DNA of 64,000 nt from an uncultured Muribaculaceae bacterium (lineage in GTDB: Bacteria > Bacteroidota > Bacteroidia > Bacteroidales > Muribaculaceae). The notes beneath the pieces are model-generated. The model made no database searches and had not been told where the DNA came from. It saw only the letters and a list, made by a program, of their open reading frames with translations. Shown in pieces: positions 44,330 to 54,494 of the stretch (its first letter is position 1; every line of letters starts with the position of its first letter). A program made the position numbers and the translations under genes. The stretch spans positions 1 through 64,000 of the forward strand of contig CAJTZQ010000005.1 of the NCBI GenBank assembly GCA_910583795.1, in the 5' to 3' direction.

Positions 44330-44830
44330 CTAATCAATTATAACGATTTTTTCTGATGATAAGGAAGCGGCAACGTCAATTATTCGTTGATTGGATGACC
44401 CGCGGAAGAGAAGATCCGGATTTTTAAGTTTATCTATAAATGGACCATCAACTACAACAGTGGCATTTTGTATTGCATTCCTGAGCTTGTCGTTAGAGAT
44501 AATCTGTTCCCATGTAAATCCGGTGTATACCCATACTTCCCTTCCTTTTTGAGTCAAAAGATCGATAAGGTGTTTTGTTGATTCAGGATGCATGAGGGGA
44601 TCTCCGCCTGACAAGGTGACATTAAAGTCCTCTTCATCAACTATCTTGATGATGTCTTCGGCGGTCATTATCTCACCCCCTTCCGGATTCCAGGATTGCG
44701 GATTGTGGCATCCCGGACAGGCATGGTTGCAACCCGCAAGATATATGGAAGTACGGAACCCCGGCCCGTCGACCGTGGTTCCGCGCATTATTGCAAGTAC
44801 ATTATAATTAAAAGATTCGTTAAGTCCCAT
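44330..44830 (-). CDS. nrdG: anaerobic ribonucleotide reductase activating enzyme
   Basis: A 166-residue radical SAM protein that generates the glycyl radical of NrdD. C34-x3-C38-x2-C41 (in AGCNHACPGCHN) binds the 4Fe-4S cluster; FNVTLSGGDPLMHPE is the SAM-binding GGDP motif. It follows nrdD by 45 bases. The stretch from 44100 to 44329 upstream of its stop holds no gene I can support. Confidence 0.96.
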   Translation of the reverse strand: MGLNESFNYNVLAIMRGTTVDGPGFRTSIYLAGCNHACPGCHNPQSWNPEGGEIMTAEDIIKIVDEEDFNVTLSGGDPLMHPESTKHLIDLLTQKGREVWVYTGFTWEQIISNDKLRNAIQNATVVVDGPFIDKLKNPDLLFRGSSNQRIIDVAASLSSEKIVIID

Positions 44831-44875
44831 TTATCAGATTTTTACAGAGAAAAATGATAAACTTTAGGAGTGGTG

Positions 44876-47080
44876 TTATTCATGAACTACCCGGTCGTGA
44901 AGCTCGGCAAGTTTGCCGGAGTTCCAACGGTCGGTTGTGCCTACGAGATATCCGGTGATTCGCTGGATTGTCTCGAATTTTACTCCACATTTTGGACAGA
45001 CAGTCTGGTTCTTGTCTGCATTCTCGTAGCCGCATTTCGGACAATGGTTGCGGTTATGGTTCACAGATCCATAGCCGATGTTATATTCATCCATCATGTC
45101 TACTATCTGCATTATGGCTTCCTCATTGTGGGTGGCATCCCCGTCTATTTCCACATAGAAGATGTGTCCTCCACGGGTCAGGTCATGATAGGGAGCCTCG
45201 ATCTTTGCCTTATGGCGCGGTGAACAGTGATAATATACAGGCACATGATTGGAGTTGGTGTAATAATCCTTGTCGGTGACACCGGGAATGACACCAAATA
45301 CTTTACGGTCCACTTTGGTGAACTTACCGGAAAGACCTTCCGCCGGAGTGGCGAGAACGGAATAATTGTGTTTGTATTTATCGCAATATTCATTGACACG
45401 GTCCCTAAAATGTGTTATGATTTTTAGACCGAGTTCCTGTGCTTCCGCAGATTCGCCATGATGCTTTCCTACAAGGGCGATAAGACATTCCGCAAGACCG
45501 ATAAAACCTATTCCGAGTGTGCCTTGATTGATAACGCTTTCAATTGTGTCGTTTGGATCAAGATTGTGTGAATGATTCCAGAGTACACTCATGACAAGTG
45601 GGAATTGCTTTGCAAGGGCTGTCTTTTGGAATTGGAAGCGTTCGTCGAGCTGAAGAGCCGTTATATCAAGTACATTGTCAAGTTTTTCAAAGAACTTCGC
45701 AATTCTTTCCTCCTGATTCTCGATATTCATCACCTCGATGGCAAGGCGTACGATGTTGATAGTGGTGAAAGAGAGGTTTCCTCTTCCCACAGAAGTTTTT
45801 TCTCCATAACGGTTTTCAAACACACGTGTGCGGCATCCCATAGTCGCCACCTCATATTTGTAACGTTTGGGGTCGTCTTCTCTCCAATCCTCATGACGGT
45901 TGTAAGTGGCGTCAAGGTTCAGGAAGTTGGGGAAGAAGCGACGTGCGGTCACCTTGCAGGCGAGTTTGTAGAGGTCATAATTGGGGTCTTCCGGAAGATA
46001 GCTTACTCCACGCTTCTTTTTCCATATCTGGATAGGAAAGATAGCTGTGGCTCCGTTGCCAACTCCCTCATATGTGGAATTGAGCATCTCACGGATAACG
46101 CAACGTCCCTCGGCAGAGGTGTCGGTGCCATAATTCACTGACGAAAAGACCACCTGGTTGCCCCCACGTGAATGAATGGTGTTCATATTATGGATGAATG
46201 CCTCCATTGACTGATGAACCCTTCCAACTGTCTTGTTGATGGCATGTTGGATATATCTTTCGTCTCCCTGAAGACCGTCGAGCGGCTTTTTGAGATAATC
46301 TTTAAATTTTATGTCTTTAAGATGCGAAAGGTCTTGACCTGTAAGTTGCTCAAGATTCACGATTTCTTCTTTGAAACTTGCACGCACATAGGGGGCAAGA
46401 TAGAAGTCAAGAGCCGGTATTGCCTGACCTCCATGCATTTCATTCTGAGCTGTTTCAAGAGATATGCAAGCGATAACGCTTGCCGTTTCTATCCTTTTTG
46501 CAGGTCGTGATTCACCGTGACCTGCAACAAAACCATGCTCGAGGATACGGCTAAGGGGATGCTGAACGCATGTCAGACTCTTGGTAGGATAGTAGTCCTT
46601 ATCATGAATGTGGATATAGTTGTTTTTTACAGCATTCTTTACAGAAGCTGAAAGAAGATAGTCGTCAACAAATGGCTTAGTAGTCTCTGAAGCAAATTTC
46701 ATCATCATCCCGGCCGGAGAATCAGTATTCATGTTGGCATTCTCTCGAGTAATGTCATTGCTTTTTGCTTCAATGATTTCAAGAAACATGTCGCGGGTCT
46801 TTGCCTGACGGGCAATGGATCTTTGATCACGATAAGCGATATATCGTTTTGCAACATCTTTACGGGCGGATTTCATCAGTTCAAATTCCACACAGTCCTG
46901 GATTTGTTCTACGGTCATTCTCTCAGACCCTGTCATTCCGATTCTGTCTGTGATTTTTTGAATCAACGATTCGTCTTCTCCGATTTCAGTGGCAAGCATT
47001 GCTTTTCTGATTGCCGCCTTTATTTTTTCTTCATTATAACCCACGACCCTTCCGTCGCGTTTTTCGACTATCTGTATCAT
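44876..47080 (-). CDS. nrdD: anaerobic ribonucleoside-triphosphate reductase
   Basis: A 734-residue class III reductase starting at MIQIVEKRDGRVV. An ATG 16 codons upstream (47128) lies only about 9 bases after the predicted transcription start and adds residues not seen in the family. ATP cone at 1-90; catalytic barrel in the middle; zinc site CPKCGYENADKNQTVCPKCG and glycyl-radical motif RITGYLVGTTDRWNSGK at the C-terminus. Makes deoxynucleotides without oxygen. Confidence 0.96.
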   Translation of the reverse strand: MIQIVEKRDGRVVGYNEEKIKAAIRKAMLATEIGEDESLIQKITDRIGMTGSERMTVEQIQDCVEFELMKSARKDVAKRYIAYRDQRSIARQAKTRDMFLEIIEAKSNDITRENANMNTDSPAGMMMKFASETTKPFVDDYLLSASVKNAVKNNYIHIHDKDYYPTKSLTCVQHPLSRILEHGFVAGHGESRPAKRIETASVIACISLETAQNEMHGGQAIPALDFYLAPYVRASFKEEIVNLEQLTGQDLSHLKDIKFKDYLKKPLDGLQGDERYIQHAINKTVGRVHQSMEAFIHNMNTIHSRGGNQVVFSSVNYGTDTSAEGRCVIREMLNSTYEGVGNGATAIFPIQIWKKKRGVSYLPEDPNYDLYKLACKVTARRFFPNFLNLDATYNRHEDWREDDPKRYKYEVATMGCRTRVFENRYGEKTSVGRGNLSFTTINIVRLAIEVMNIENQEERIAKFFEKLDNVLDITALQLDERFQFQKTALAKQFPLVMSVLWNHSHNLDPNDTIESVINQGTLGIGFIGLAECLIALVGKHHGESAEAQELGLKIITHFRDRVNEYCDKYKHNYSVLATPAEGLSGKFTKVDRKVFGVIPGVTDKDYYTNSNHVPVYYHCSPRHKAKIEAPYHDLTRGGHIFYVEIDGDATHNEEAIMQIVDMMDEYNIGYGSVNHNRNHCPKCGYENADKNQTVCPKCGVKFETIQRITGYLVGTTDRWNSGKLAELHDRVVHE

Positions 47081-47143
47081 TTTAATCTGACATTTTGTTT
47101 CTTGAGCAGTATTAGGTGTTGACCTCATTCTTTAAGGTCATTG

Positions 47144-47175
47144 CAAAGGTATTCCAAAATTATATTATCTGCAAA
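47144..47175 (-). promoter_or_regulatory. promoter for nrdDG
   Basis: On the minus strand TTTG (47175-47172), 20 bases, TACCTTTG (47151-47144). It decides the nrdD start: the leader is about 57 bases if translation begins at 47080. Confidence 0.75.
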
Positions 47176-47511
47176 TTTTAATCGATAAATTTTAATAAAA
47201 ATTTTTATTTTGGATAACTTTTGAATGAGGTTAAAATTTTTAAATGCTGATATATAGATAAATAAAAAAAATTTTGGAAAACTTTATGAAAAATCAAAAA
47301 TATTTTTATTAGATTTTTTTGTTATTGAGGATTGCTTTTTTGAAACCTGTGCTAAAGTTTTTTTTAATTTGTAAGTAATTTTTCGGTTTTATTGCGTTTA
47401 TGTTATAGATATAAAGAATAATATTGAAAAATGTAAGCGACTGATGTGTTTTAATTGAGGTCTACAGGTAAAATTGCTTCCGTCAGTTACTTTTTAACAT
47501 CGAATTCAATC
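47176..47511. other. very AT-rich region between nrdD and malic enzyme gene
   Basis: About 330 bases made mostly of A and T runs, with no open frame of interest. No TAnnTTTG box for the rightward gene is evident. Such DNA may bend or bind nucleoid proteins. Confidence 0.55.
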
Positions 47512-49785
47512 ATGTCAAAAGTCACCAAACAAATGGCGCTCGACTATCATGAGGAGGGCAAGCCAGGAAAAATTGAAATTGTTCCGACGAAGCCGTATGC
47601 TTCGCAGCAGGATCTTGCATTGGCATATTCCCCGGGAGTGGCATATCCATGTCTTGAGATTGAGAAAGATCCTGAAGATGCCTATCGTTACACCAACCGT
47701 GGTAACTTGGTTGGTGTCGTCAGCAATGGCACTGCTGTATTGGGTCTTGGAGATATCGGTGCTCTTGCCGGTAAACCGGTCATGGAAGGGAAGGCTCTTC
47801 TATTTAAAATTTTTGCAGGTCTTGATGCTTTCGATATCGAAATCAATGAAAAAGATCCGGACAAAATTATTGAGATTGTCAAAGCTATTTCTCCGACATT
47901 TGGAGGAATCAACCTTGAAGATATTAAGGCTCCTGAATGTTTCAAAATCGAGACCAGACTTAAGGAGGAGTGTGATATCCCTGTGATGCACGATGACCAG
48001 CATGGCACTGCTATTATCTCAGGAGCGGGACTTCTAAATGCCCTTCAGATTCAGGGTAAGAAAATCGGGGATATTCGCCTTGTGGTGAACGGTGCCGGAG
48101 CCGCGGCTATAAGTTGCACACGTCTTTACGTGGCACTTGGCGTTGATCCGAAAAATGTGGTAATGTGTGATTCTAAAGGGGTGATCCGTGCGGATCGTGA
48201 AGGCTTAAACTCTCAGAAAAAGGAGTTTGCGACAGATCGGGATCTTCACACTCTTGAAGAGGCAATGGTGGATGCAGATGTATTCCTCGGGCTTAGTGTG
48301 GCGGATGTTGTTACGCCTGAAATGGTTAAATCTATGGCGCCAAATCCGATAGTGTTTGCTCTTGCCAATCCGAATCCGGAAATTGCATACGATCTTGCTA
48401 TTCAGACCCGTCCCGACATTATAGTTGCCACCGGTAGAAGTGACTATCCAAACCAGATAAACAACGTGATCGGTTTCCCTTACATATTCCGAGGAGCTCT
48501 TGATTGTGGGGCTACGGGAATTAATGAGGCTATGAAAATTGCAGCTGTCCATGCAATCGCTGATCTTGCCAAAGATCCCGTTCCATCTGTAGTGGATGAA
48601 GCCTACGGGATGAATAATATCAAATTCGGTAGGGAATACATTCTTCCAAAAGCGTTAGATCCCCGGTTGCTCCTATGTGTCGCCCCGGCAGTTGCAAAGG
48701 CAGCCGCGCAATCAGGTATCGCACGTCGACCTATTCCTGATTGGAATGCGTATCAGACAAGGCTTAGAAATCTAATGGGAGATGACGGTAAGATGATGCG
48801 CCACATTGCGGATCTTGCTAAACAGACTCCCAAGAGGGTAGTCATTTGTGAAGGAAACATGGATAACATGCTGCGTGCAGCCGTGCGTTGTGCTCGGGAA
48901 GGTGTTTGTATGCCGGTTGTCCTTGGAAATGAAGAGATGATAGAGAAGAGGGCAACGCGTCTTGGTCTTTCTCTTGATAATATTGAAATTATCAATCCCC
49001 GTCATGACCGTGAGGCGGAGACACGTGAGCGTTATGCAACTATTCTTGCTCAGAAGAAGGCTCGTGAAGGTTTTACATTCGATTTCGCTCTTGAAAAAAT
49101 GTTCAACCGTACATATTTCGGTATGATGATGGTGGAGACTGGAGATGCGGATGCATGCCTCGTATCCACTTATTCAGCCGGAGAAGCTACTGCGAGCAAT
49201 GTTGTGTCAATAATTGGGTTGCAGGATGGTTATAAGCATTTTGCAACTATGCATATCCTGAATACGCGTCGCGGTACGTTCTTTATAGCAGACACTGCTG
49301 TGAATCCGGATGCAGACCGTTCCGCACTCATAGACATTGCCCGTCTTGCAGACCATACCGTGCGTTTCTTTGCCCAGGAGCCTGTCATGGCTATGCTCTC
49401 TTATAGCAATTTCGGATCTTCGGAACACGAGGAAGCTACCATGGTAGCCGACGCAGTAAAAGAACTCCATGAGAAATATCCTGATCTGATTGTCGATGGA
49501 GAGATGCAGGTGGATTATGCTCTTGATACTAAACTTCGTGATGAAACATTCCCGTTTAATACAATTAAGGGTAAAAATGTCAACACTCTAATATTCCCGA
49601 ATTTGACTGCAGCTAACTGTACTGGTAAAATGCTCCTGTCTATGGGAATCGGAAGTATTATAGGTCCCATTCAGATGGGATTAAAGAAACCGGTCTATTT
49701 CACCAACAGCAACAGTTCGGAGCAAGAAATATATGATCTTGTGGCGATCGCTGCTCTTGATGCGATTACACTCGCAAAAAAATAA
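47512..49785 (+). CDS. maeB: NADP-dependent malic enzyme with phosphotransacetylase-like domain
   Basis: A 757-residue MaeB-type enzyme starting at [20 protein letters not shown]; an upstream in-frame start is rejected because it reads through the leader. N-terminal malic enzyme part at 1-420 ([76 protein letters not shown]). C-terminal part at about 430-757 resembles phosphate acetyltransferase ([39 protein letters not shown]) and is thought to be regulatory. Converts malate to pyruvate and NADPH. Confidence 0.96.
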   Translation: MSKVTKQMALDYHEEGKPGKIEIVPTKPYASQQDLALAYSPGVAYPCLEIEKDPEDAYRYTNRGNLVGVVSNGTAVLGLGDIGALAGKPVMEGKALLFKIFAGLDAFDIEINEKDPDKIIEIVKAISPTFGGINLEDIKAPECFKIETRLKEECDIPVMHDDQHGTAIISGAGLLNALQIQGKKIGDIRLVVNGAGAAAISCTRLYVALGVDPKNVVMCDSKGVIRADREGLNSQKKEFATDRDLHTLEEAMVDADVFLGLSVADVVTPEMVKSMAPNPIVFALANPNPEIAYDLAIQTRPDIIVATGRSDYPNQINNVIGFPYIFRGALDCGATGINEAMKIAAVHAIADLAKDPVPSVVDEAYGMNNIKFGREYILPKALDPRLLLCVAPAVAKAAAQSGIARRPIPDWNAYQTRLRNLMGDDGKMMRHIADLAKQTPKRVVICEGNMDNMLRAAVRCAREGVCMPVVLGNEEMIEKRATRLGLSLDNIEIINPRHDREAETRERYATILAQKKAREGFTFDFALEKMFNRTYFGMMMVETGDADACLVSTYSAGEATASNVVSIIGLQDGYKHFATMHILNTRRGTFFIADTAVNPDADRSALIDIARLADHTVRFFAQEPVMAMLSYSNFGSSEHEEATMVADAVKELHEKYPDLIVDGEMQVDYALDTKLRDETFPFNTIKGKNVNTLIFPNLTAANCTGKMLLSMGIGSIIGPIQMGLKKPVYFTNSNSSEQEIYDLVAIAALDAITLAKK

Positions 49786-49805
49786 TGTATTAAAATTCTG
49801 AGTAT

Positions 49806-49840
49806 AAAGAGCGAAGGCAAATCACCTTCGCTCTTTTCTT
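49806..49840 (+). terminator. intrinsic terminator after maeB
   Basis: AAAGAGCGAAGG pairs perfectly with CCTTCGCTCTTT (49825-49836) over 7 bases, followed by T-rich sequence. Confidence 0.85.
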
Positions 49841-49933
49841 AATTTTTTTGAAAAGCGATAGGGGATTTTTAAGGTTTGACTGTCATATAAAGGAAAGGAA
49901 ACGAAAACAATCTTTCGTATTAAATCCTGCATT

Positions 49934-52564
49934 ATGAAAAAGAAATTATTATTATCATTTTCTCTCGCTCTGATGTGTGGCGTATCGTTATGTGCCGGCA
50001 ACATCACTGTGCGAGCCGTAAAATTGCCTGCTGAAAAGGTTTTTGCTGACATTATGAAACAGAGTGGCAAGAATTTTGTCTATTCAGCAGGGTTATTAGA
50101 TAATATGATTGTCTCGGTAAACTTAAAAGACAGTCCACTCAATGAAGCCCTTGATCAAATATTTAAAAATACTGATATCTCTTACAAGATAAAAGGGAAC
50201 AATGTTTCATTATTCCGTGATAAAAAGAAGTCTAAACCGCAGATGAAAAGAAAGACAGTAAGCGGATTTGTGAGAGAATCAGGAAGCGGCGAGCCATTGG
50301 TGGGAGCTGTGGTTAAGGGCTCGGGAAATGCCGCTGTCACAAACGTAATGGGTTTTTACTCATTATCCTTGCCAGAGGGAAATAATAGTCTGGTTGTGAC
50401 TTATCCAGGTTTTTCGCCGGTAAGTACGGAAAAATTTAATTTGAATTCAAACCGTACTATTGATATCTCCATGGATCCGGATGGTGAGGTTCTGGATGAA
50501 TTGGTAGTACATGGCAGTAAAAATAATTCCCTGGCAATGGAATCGGCAAGTGTAGGCGCCCTAAATCTTAACAAGGGGGTGATTGCCTCCACTCCGGTTA
50601 TTTTTGGAGAAAGCGACGTAATTAAGACTCTTCAACTTGAGCCCGGTGTCTCTGCCGGGGTGGAAGGTATGGCAGGAATGTACGTGCATGGAGGAAATGC
50701 AGATGAAAACTTGTATATGCTCGACAATATCCCACTTTATCAAGTTAACCACGTTGCCGGACTTTTCTCTGCGTTTAATACGGAAGCGATCAGAAATGTG
50801 GATTTTTATAAGTCATCCTTCCCTGCGAAATATGACGGACGTTTGTCTTCTTACATGGATGTGCATACCAAAGACGGATCACTTGAAGAGCATCATGGAT
50901 CTTTTAGATTGGGATTGACCTCCGGTGCTTTCAATATTGACGGACCAATCTGGAAAGGGCATACTTCTTATTCGGTTGCTCTCAGAAGATCATGGTTTGA
51001 TATCCTGACAATTCCCGGATGTGCCATCTATAATAGTTTTTCAAAGGATGAGAAAAATAATTTGGGATTGGCATTCACTGATTTTAATGCTAAAGTAAAT
51101 CATAGGTTTTCAGACAGGAGTAGCGCACATGTCATGTTCTATTACGGACAGGATTATCTTTATGTGAAGCAATCTTACGATATGAATAAATCAGATGATT
51201 ATTATGATTATCTAAAGAATCATCTTAAATGGGGCAATATTGTTGTGTCGGCAGGTTGGAATTATGTTTTGTCACCCAAACTGTTCGGTGAATTTACTGC
51301 AGCATATACCCGATACATGTCGAAGCTCACTCATACTGATGAAGATGGAGAAAAAGAGAATGGAAAGATAACTTCGTTTACTTTTTCTGAATTAAGTTCT
51401 GATAACAATATCAATGACTGGATTTTTCGTGGCGATTTCGAATGGCATCCTCATGACCTGCATTCCATAAATTTCGGCGCATACTACACACGTCATAGTT
51501 TCCTTCCTTTTAGGAACAAACGAACTATTGCTTCTGAAAACATGCATGAAACAATGACTGATAAAATCACCACATATCATGCAAATGAATTTAACATATA
51601 TGGAAGTGGTGATTGGTCTCCTTCAAACAACTTTCGCGTGAATTACGGGCTGCACTATAGTCTCTTTAACATAGAAGGAAGAACACATCAAGGACTCTCC
51701 CCAAGGATTTCGTTAAAATGGAGTCCCGCAAATGATTGGGCGATCAAGGCAGGATATTCTAAAACCGTGCAATATGTCCATCAATTGATTCAAAGTTCGA
51801 TATCTCTTCCAACCGATCAATGGATACCCATTCTTGGGTCACAGAAACCTCAGATCGCTGATAAGATCGCCGCCGGAGTTTATTATTCGCCGGAAACATC
51901 ACTCACTTTTTCCGTGGAAGGTTATTGGAAATGGATGAATAATCTTCTTGAATATGCAGATGAATATTATATCCTTCCGCCTGATATAGCATGGAATGAA
52001 AAAATGGCGATAGGAAAAGGTACAGCAAAAGGGATAGACTTCAAGGTTTCAAAAGAATTCGGTAAACTCAGTGGGCATGTCAGCTATTCCCTTCTTTGGG
52101 CAGACAGGCAATATCCCGACAAAAACCATGGAAAGAAATTCCCGGCGCGATTTGATAACCGGCATAAGATAAATGTGATGGCAAATTGGAAAATCAATGA
52201 CAAATGGGATATGAATGTCTCCTGGACTGGAATGTCGGGAAACCGTATCACTCTGCCGACACAATGCTGGGTTGACCCTGGCTTGGGTCCCTGGCATTAT
52301 GATATGACGCTTGCCACAGAAGTCAATAATTATCGTTTGCCATTCTATCATCGAATGGATCTTAGTTTCACCCGCTACACAAAAGGGGGATTCTGGAACT
52401 TTAGCTTATATAATGCTTACTGCAATATGAATACTATTGGTATCCAGAGAGATTATAGCTGGGGATCAGCCGACATTGTCACCCCTGACACCATGAAACC
52501 TGTATTCAAAAAAATAAAGCTTTTACCAATAATTCCATCCGTATCATATACATGGATCTTTTAA
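49934..52564 (+). CDS. STN-domain TonB-dependent receptor
   Basis: An 876-residue outer membrane receptor. Signal 1-21 (LALMCGVSLCAGN); STN domain at about 25-95 (LPAEKVFADIMKQSGKNFVY, LNEALDQIFKNTDISYKI); a carboxypeptidase-like beta-sandwich at 108-180 (VSGFVRESGSGEPLVGAVV); plug at about 215-330 (VIKTLQLEPGVSAGVEGMAG, VDFYKSSFPAKYDGRLSS); barrel to the end, final residue F. STN domains often contact an anti-sigma factor, but no sigma/anti-sigma pair is next to it. The next gene encodes a DUF4249 lipoprotein, a recurrent partner of this receptor type. Confidence 0.92.
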   Translation: MKKKLLLSFSLALMCGVSLCAGNITVRAVKLPAEKVFADIMKQSGKNFVYSAGLLDNMIVSVNLKDSPLNEALDQIFKNTDISYKIKGNNVSLFRDKKKSKPQMKRKTVSGFVRESGSGEPLVGAVVKGSGNAAVTNVMGFYSLSLPEGNNSLVVTYPGFSPVSTEKFNLNSNRTIDISMDPDGEVLDELVVHGSKNNSLAMESASVGALNLNKGVIASTPVIFGESDVIKTLQLEPGVSAGVEGMAGMYVHGGNADENLYMLDNIPLYQVNHVAGLFSAFNTEAIRNVDFYKSSFPAKYDGRLSSYMDVHTKDGSLEEHHGSFRLGLTSGAFNIDGPIWKGHTSYSVALRRSWFDILTIPGCAIYNSFSKDEKNNLGLAFTDFNAKVNHRFSDRSSAHVMFYYGQDYLYVKQSYDMNKSDDYYDYLKNHLKWGNIVVSAGWNYVLSPKLFGEFTAAYTRYMSKLTHTDEDGEKENGKITSFTFSELSSDNNINDWIFRGDFEWHPHDLHSINFGAYYTRHSFLPFRNKRTIASENMHETMTDKITTYHANEFNIYGSGDWSPSNNFRVNYGLHYSLFNIEGRTHQGLSPRISLKWSPANDWAIKAGYSKTVQYVHQLIQSSISLPTDQWIPILGSQKPQIADKIAAGVYYSPETSLTFSVEGYWKWMNNLLEYADEYYILPPDIAWNEKMAIGKGTAKGIDFKVSKEFGKLSGHVSYSLLWADRQYPDKNHGKKFPARFDNRHKINVMANWKINDKWDMNVSWTGMSGNRITLPTQCWVDPGLGPWHYDMTLATEVNNYRLPFYHRMDLSFTRYTKGGFWNFSLYNAYCNMNTIGIQRDYSWGSADIVTPDTMKPVFKKIKLLPIIPSVSYTWIF

Positions 52565-52576
52565 TGTGCCTTAATT

Positions 52577-53716
52577 ATGAAAATACGTAGATTTTTTAGA
52601 AAATATATTCTTCCCCTTATCCTTTCTCTTGTCCTGACTTCATGTTTCTCTGATTTTGAACCCGACATTGAGAGTAAGCCTGTGTTATGCATGATATCCA
52701 ATATCTCTGATGGCGATAGTATAAAAGTATCTCTAACTCACACCTGGAGATGGTCGGAAGGAAAAAATGAACCCTGGAATTATTCAAATTGGGCGACTGA
52801 AGGATTTGAATCTGAACTTTTAGTCAAGAATGCTTTGGTGAAGCTATATGTGAACGATGAATATACGGAAACTTTAAAATTGGCTAAGAGAAAAGTTTAT
52901 GGAAATATGGGTTCAGATGGCATGGTATTAAGACCATGGGAGGATTACCCCTGGACTACTACCGGATACGTATATTATATAGCCGAATATATTCCGAAAT
53001 GCGGTGATAAAATCAGGTTGGAAGCTGAGTCTGATGAATATGGATCGGCATGGGCAGAGGTGACGGTCCCACAGACTGTTGAGATTGATAGCGTGGATTA
53101 TACTATAAGTAATTTTGAAGACCGGAATTCTACATTGAGCGAATTTTATATATTTGATATGAATCTCTCTATGTGGTTTTCAGATCCCGGCAATGAAACA
53201 AACTATTATATGTTTGATACTTCCTCTTCGGGTTATTTTAAAGGAGAAGATGATCAGGGAATAGAGTACAAGGAATCTGTGACCTTTAGAGATGAGACAG
53301 ACGATCCCTTATTTACCGAACATGTTTCAGCGATAGATCATGTGTTGGCGGAGACGAGTGGATACTCGTTCTTTTCAGACCGACAAATATCAGGAAAAAG
53401 TTATCCATTGCATGTACGCCTTGAAGCGGTGTCTTATCAGATAGATAACAGATTGGCTACTCCTGATATGGAAAACAGTTATATCAGCCTGATACTTTAT
53501 TCCATATCCCCAAGCTATTACAGACATGTAATTTCCGTCTGGGCAGCTAACGATGGCATTGTAGGTTCTTTGGGGGATGTCGGGCTTGCTGAGCCGGTGT
53601 TCGCTGCAAGTAATGTCTCCACCGGAGCGGGTGTTGTGTCGGCATTTACCAAATATGAATATAAACTCTATATGCGTCAATTAATAGAAAGCATAGAGAA
53701 AGAATCCCAACAATAA
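52577..53716 (+). CDS. DUF4249 lipoprotein, receptor partner
   Basis: A 379-residue protein with a lipoprotein signal (LILSLVLTSCFSDFEPDIES, lipidated cysteine near residue 23). DUF4249 members occur beside TonB receptors of the kind encoded 12 bases upstream, and likely form the surface lid or substrate-binding partner, in the place of SusD. The residues after the signal (DFEPDIESKPVLCMISNISDG split here for length) fit the family opening. Substrate unknown. Confidence 0.87.
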   Translation: MKIRRFFRKYILPLILSLVLTSCFSDFEPDIESKPVLCMISNISDGDSIKVSLTHTWRWSEGKNEPWNYSNWATEGFESELLVKNALVKLYVNDEYTETLKLAKRKVYGNMGSDGMVLRPWEDYPWTTTGYVYYIAEYIPKCGDKIRLEAESDEYGSAWAEVTVPQTVEIDSVDYTISNFEDRNSTLSEFYIFDMNLSMWFSDPGNETNYYMFDTSSSGYFKGEDDQGIEYKESVTFRDETDDPLFTEHVSAIDHVLAETSGYSFFSDRQISGKSYPLHVRLEAVSYQIDNRLATPDMENSYISLILYSISPSYYRHVISVWAANDGIVGSLGDVGLAEPVFAASNVSTGAGVVSAFTKYEYKLYMRQLIESIEKESQQ

Positions 53717-53734
53717 AATTGTCTAATGAAGAAG

Positions 53735-53763
53735 AACGGCAGGCATGAGATGTGCCTGCCGTT
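53735..53763. terminator. bidirectional terminator between convergent genes
   Basis: AACGGCAGGCA pairs with TGCCTGCCGTT (53753-53763) over 7 bases, with short T and A tracts. Confidence 0.85.
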
Positions 53764-53786
53764 TTATATAGATGATATTAAGATAA

Positions 53787-54386
53787 TTAGAAATCTAAGC
53801 CAATTCTGAAAGAGAAATAATTTTGAGTAAGAGTGAAGCGCCGTCCGGTAGGTTCCCAGGTTGTATACCCGTTGTCTGAATCAAAAACTTCCTCATATTC
53901 ATCATGACGTGAAGCTGTGAAAGTCCAACCGATTCCTACATTCAGTCCGACTTTTCTTCCCCAGTTAAACCTGTAACCAATAGAAGGGGAAAGATAGAAT
54001 CCCTTATGCTCCGAGTCTGAATAATAACCACCGATTCTCAAGTCACCGAAAGGGGTGAAAATCCCCCATTTTTGATCTGTGCGAGCCTGTATGAATATAG
54101 GAACAAACCAATTGTTTGTTCTGTTGCTTCTATATAATTCAGCAGAAACTCCCGCACCTAAAAAGAATTGGTTGTTGAATTGGTAGCCGTGAGATGTAGA
54201 CAGTCCGGAATGGACTTGTGTTGATCTTTGCAAATCAAATTGTCCTGTGCCGGATAGCTGATATCCGTATGGACGTCTGAGATCATTGCTCCATTCTATA
54301 AATCCTCTATACCCTTTTTCCGGTTGCTCTGCATTCATCGGAAGTGATAGCAATGCTAATACCGGTAAAATATAAATCCGTTTCAT
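53787..54386 (-). CDS. small outer membrane beta-barrel protein
   Basis: A 199-residue protein with a signal peptide (1-19, LPVLALLSLPMNA) and about eight predicted amphipathic strands rich in Y, W, G, ending in a terminal phenylalanine (FRIGLDF), the usual outer membrane barrel end. The pattern resembles the porin/OmpW-like small barrels of Bacteroidota. No family symbol can be given. It lies 108 bases downstream of trkH. Confidence 0.8.
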   Translation of the reverse strand: MKRIYILPVLALLSLPMNAEQPEKGYRGFIEWSNDLRRPYGYQLSGTGQFDLQRSTQVHSGLSTSHGYQFNNQFFLGAGVSAELYRSNRTNNWFVPIFIQARTDQKWGIFTPFGDLRIGGYYSDSEHKGFYLSPSIGYRFNWGRKVGLNVGIGWTFTASRHDEYEEVFDSDNGYTTWEPTGRRFTLTQNYFSFRIGLDF

Positions 54387-54494
54387 TGATTTAAGATTGT
54401 AATTAATTTAAATTTTGAGACAGCCGGACACACATTTTGTCTCTGTCTAATAATAAGACCGGAAACAGTTATAAATCCCCTATGCGGTTCTGAA

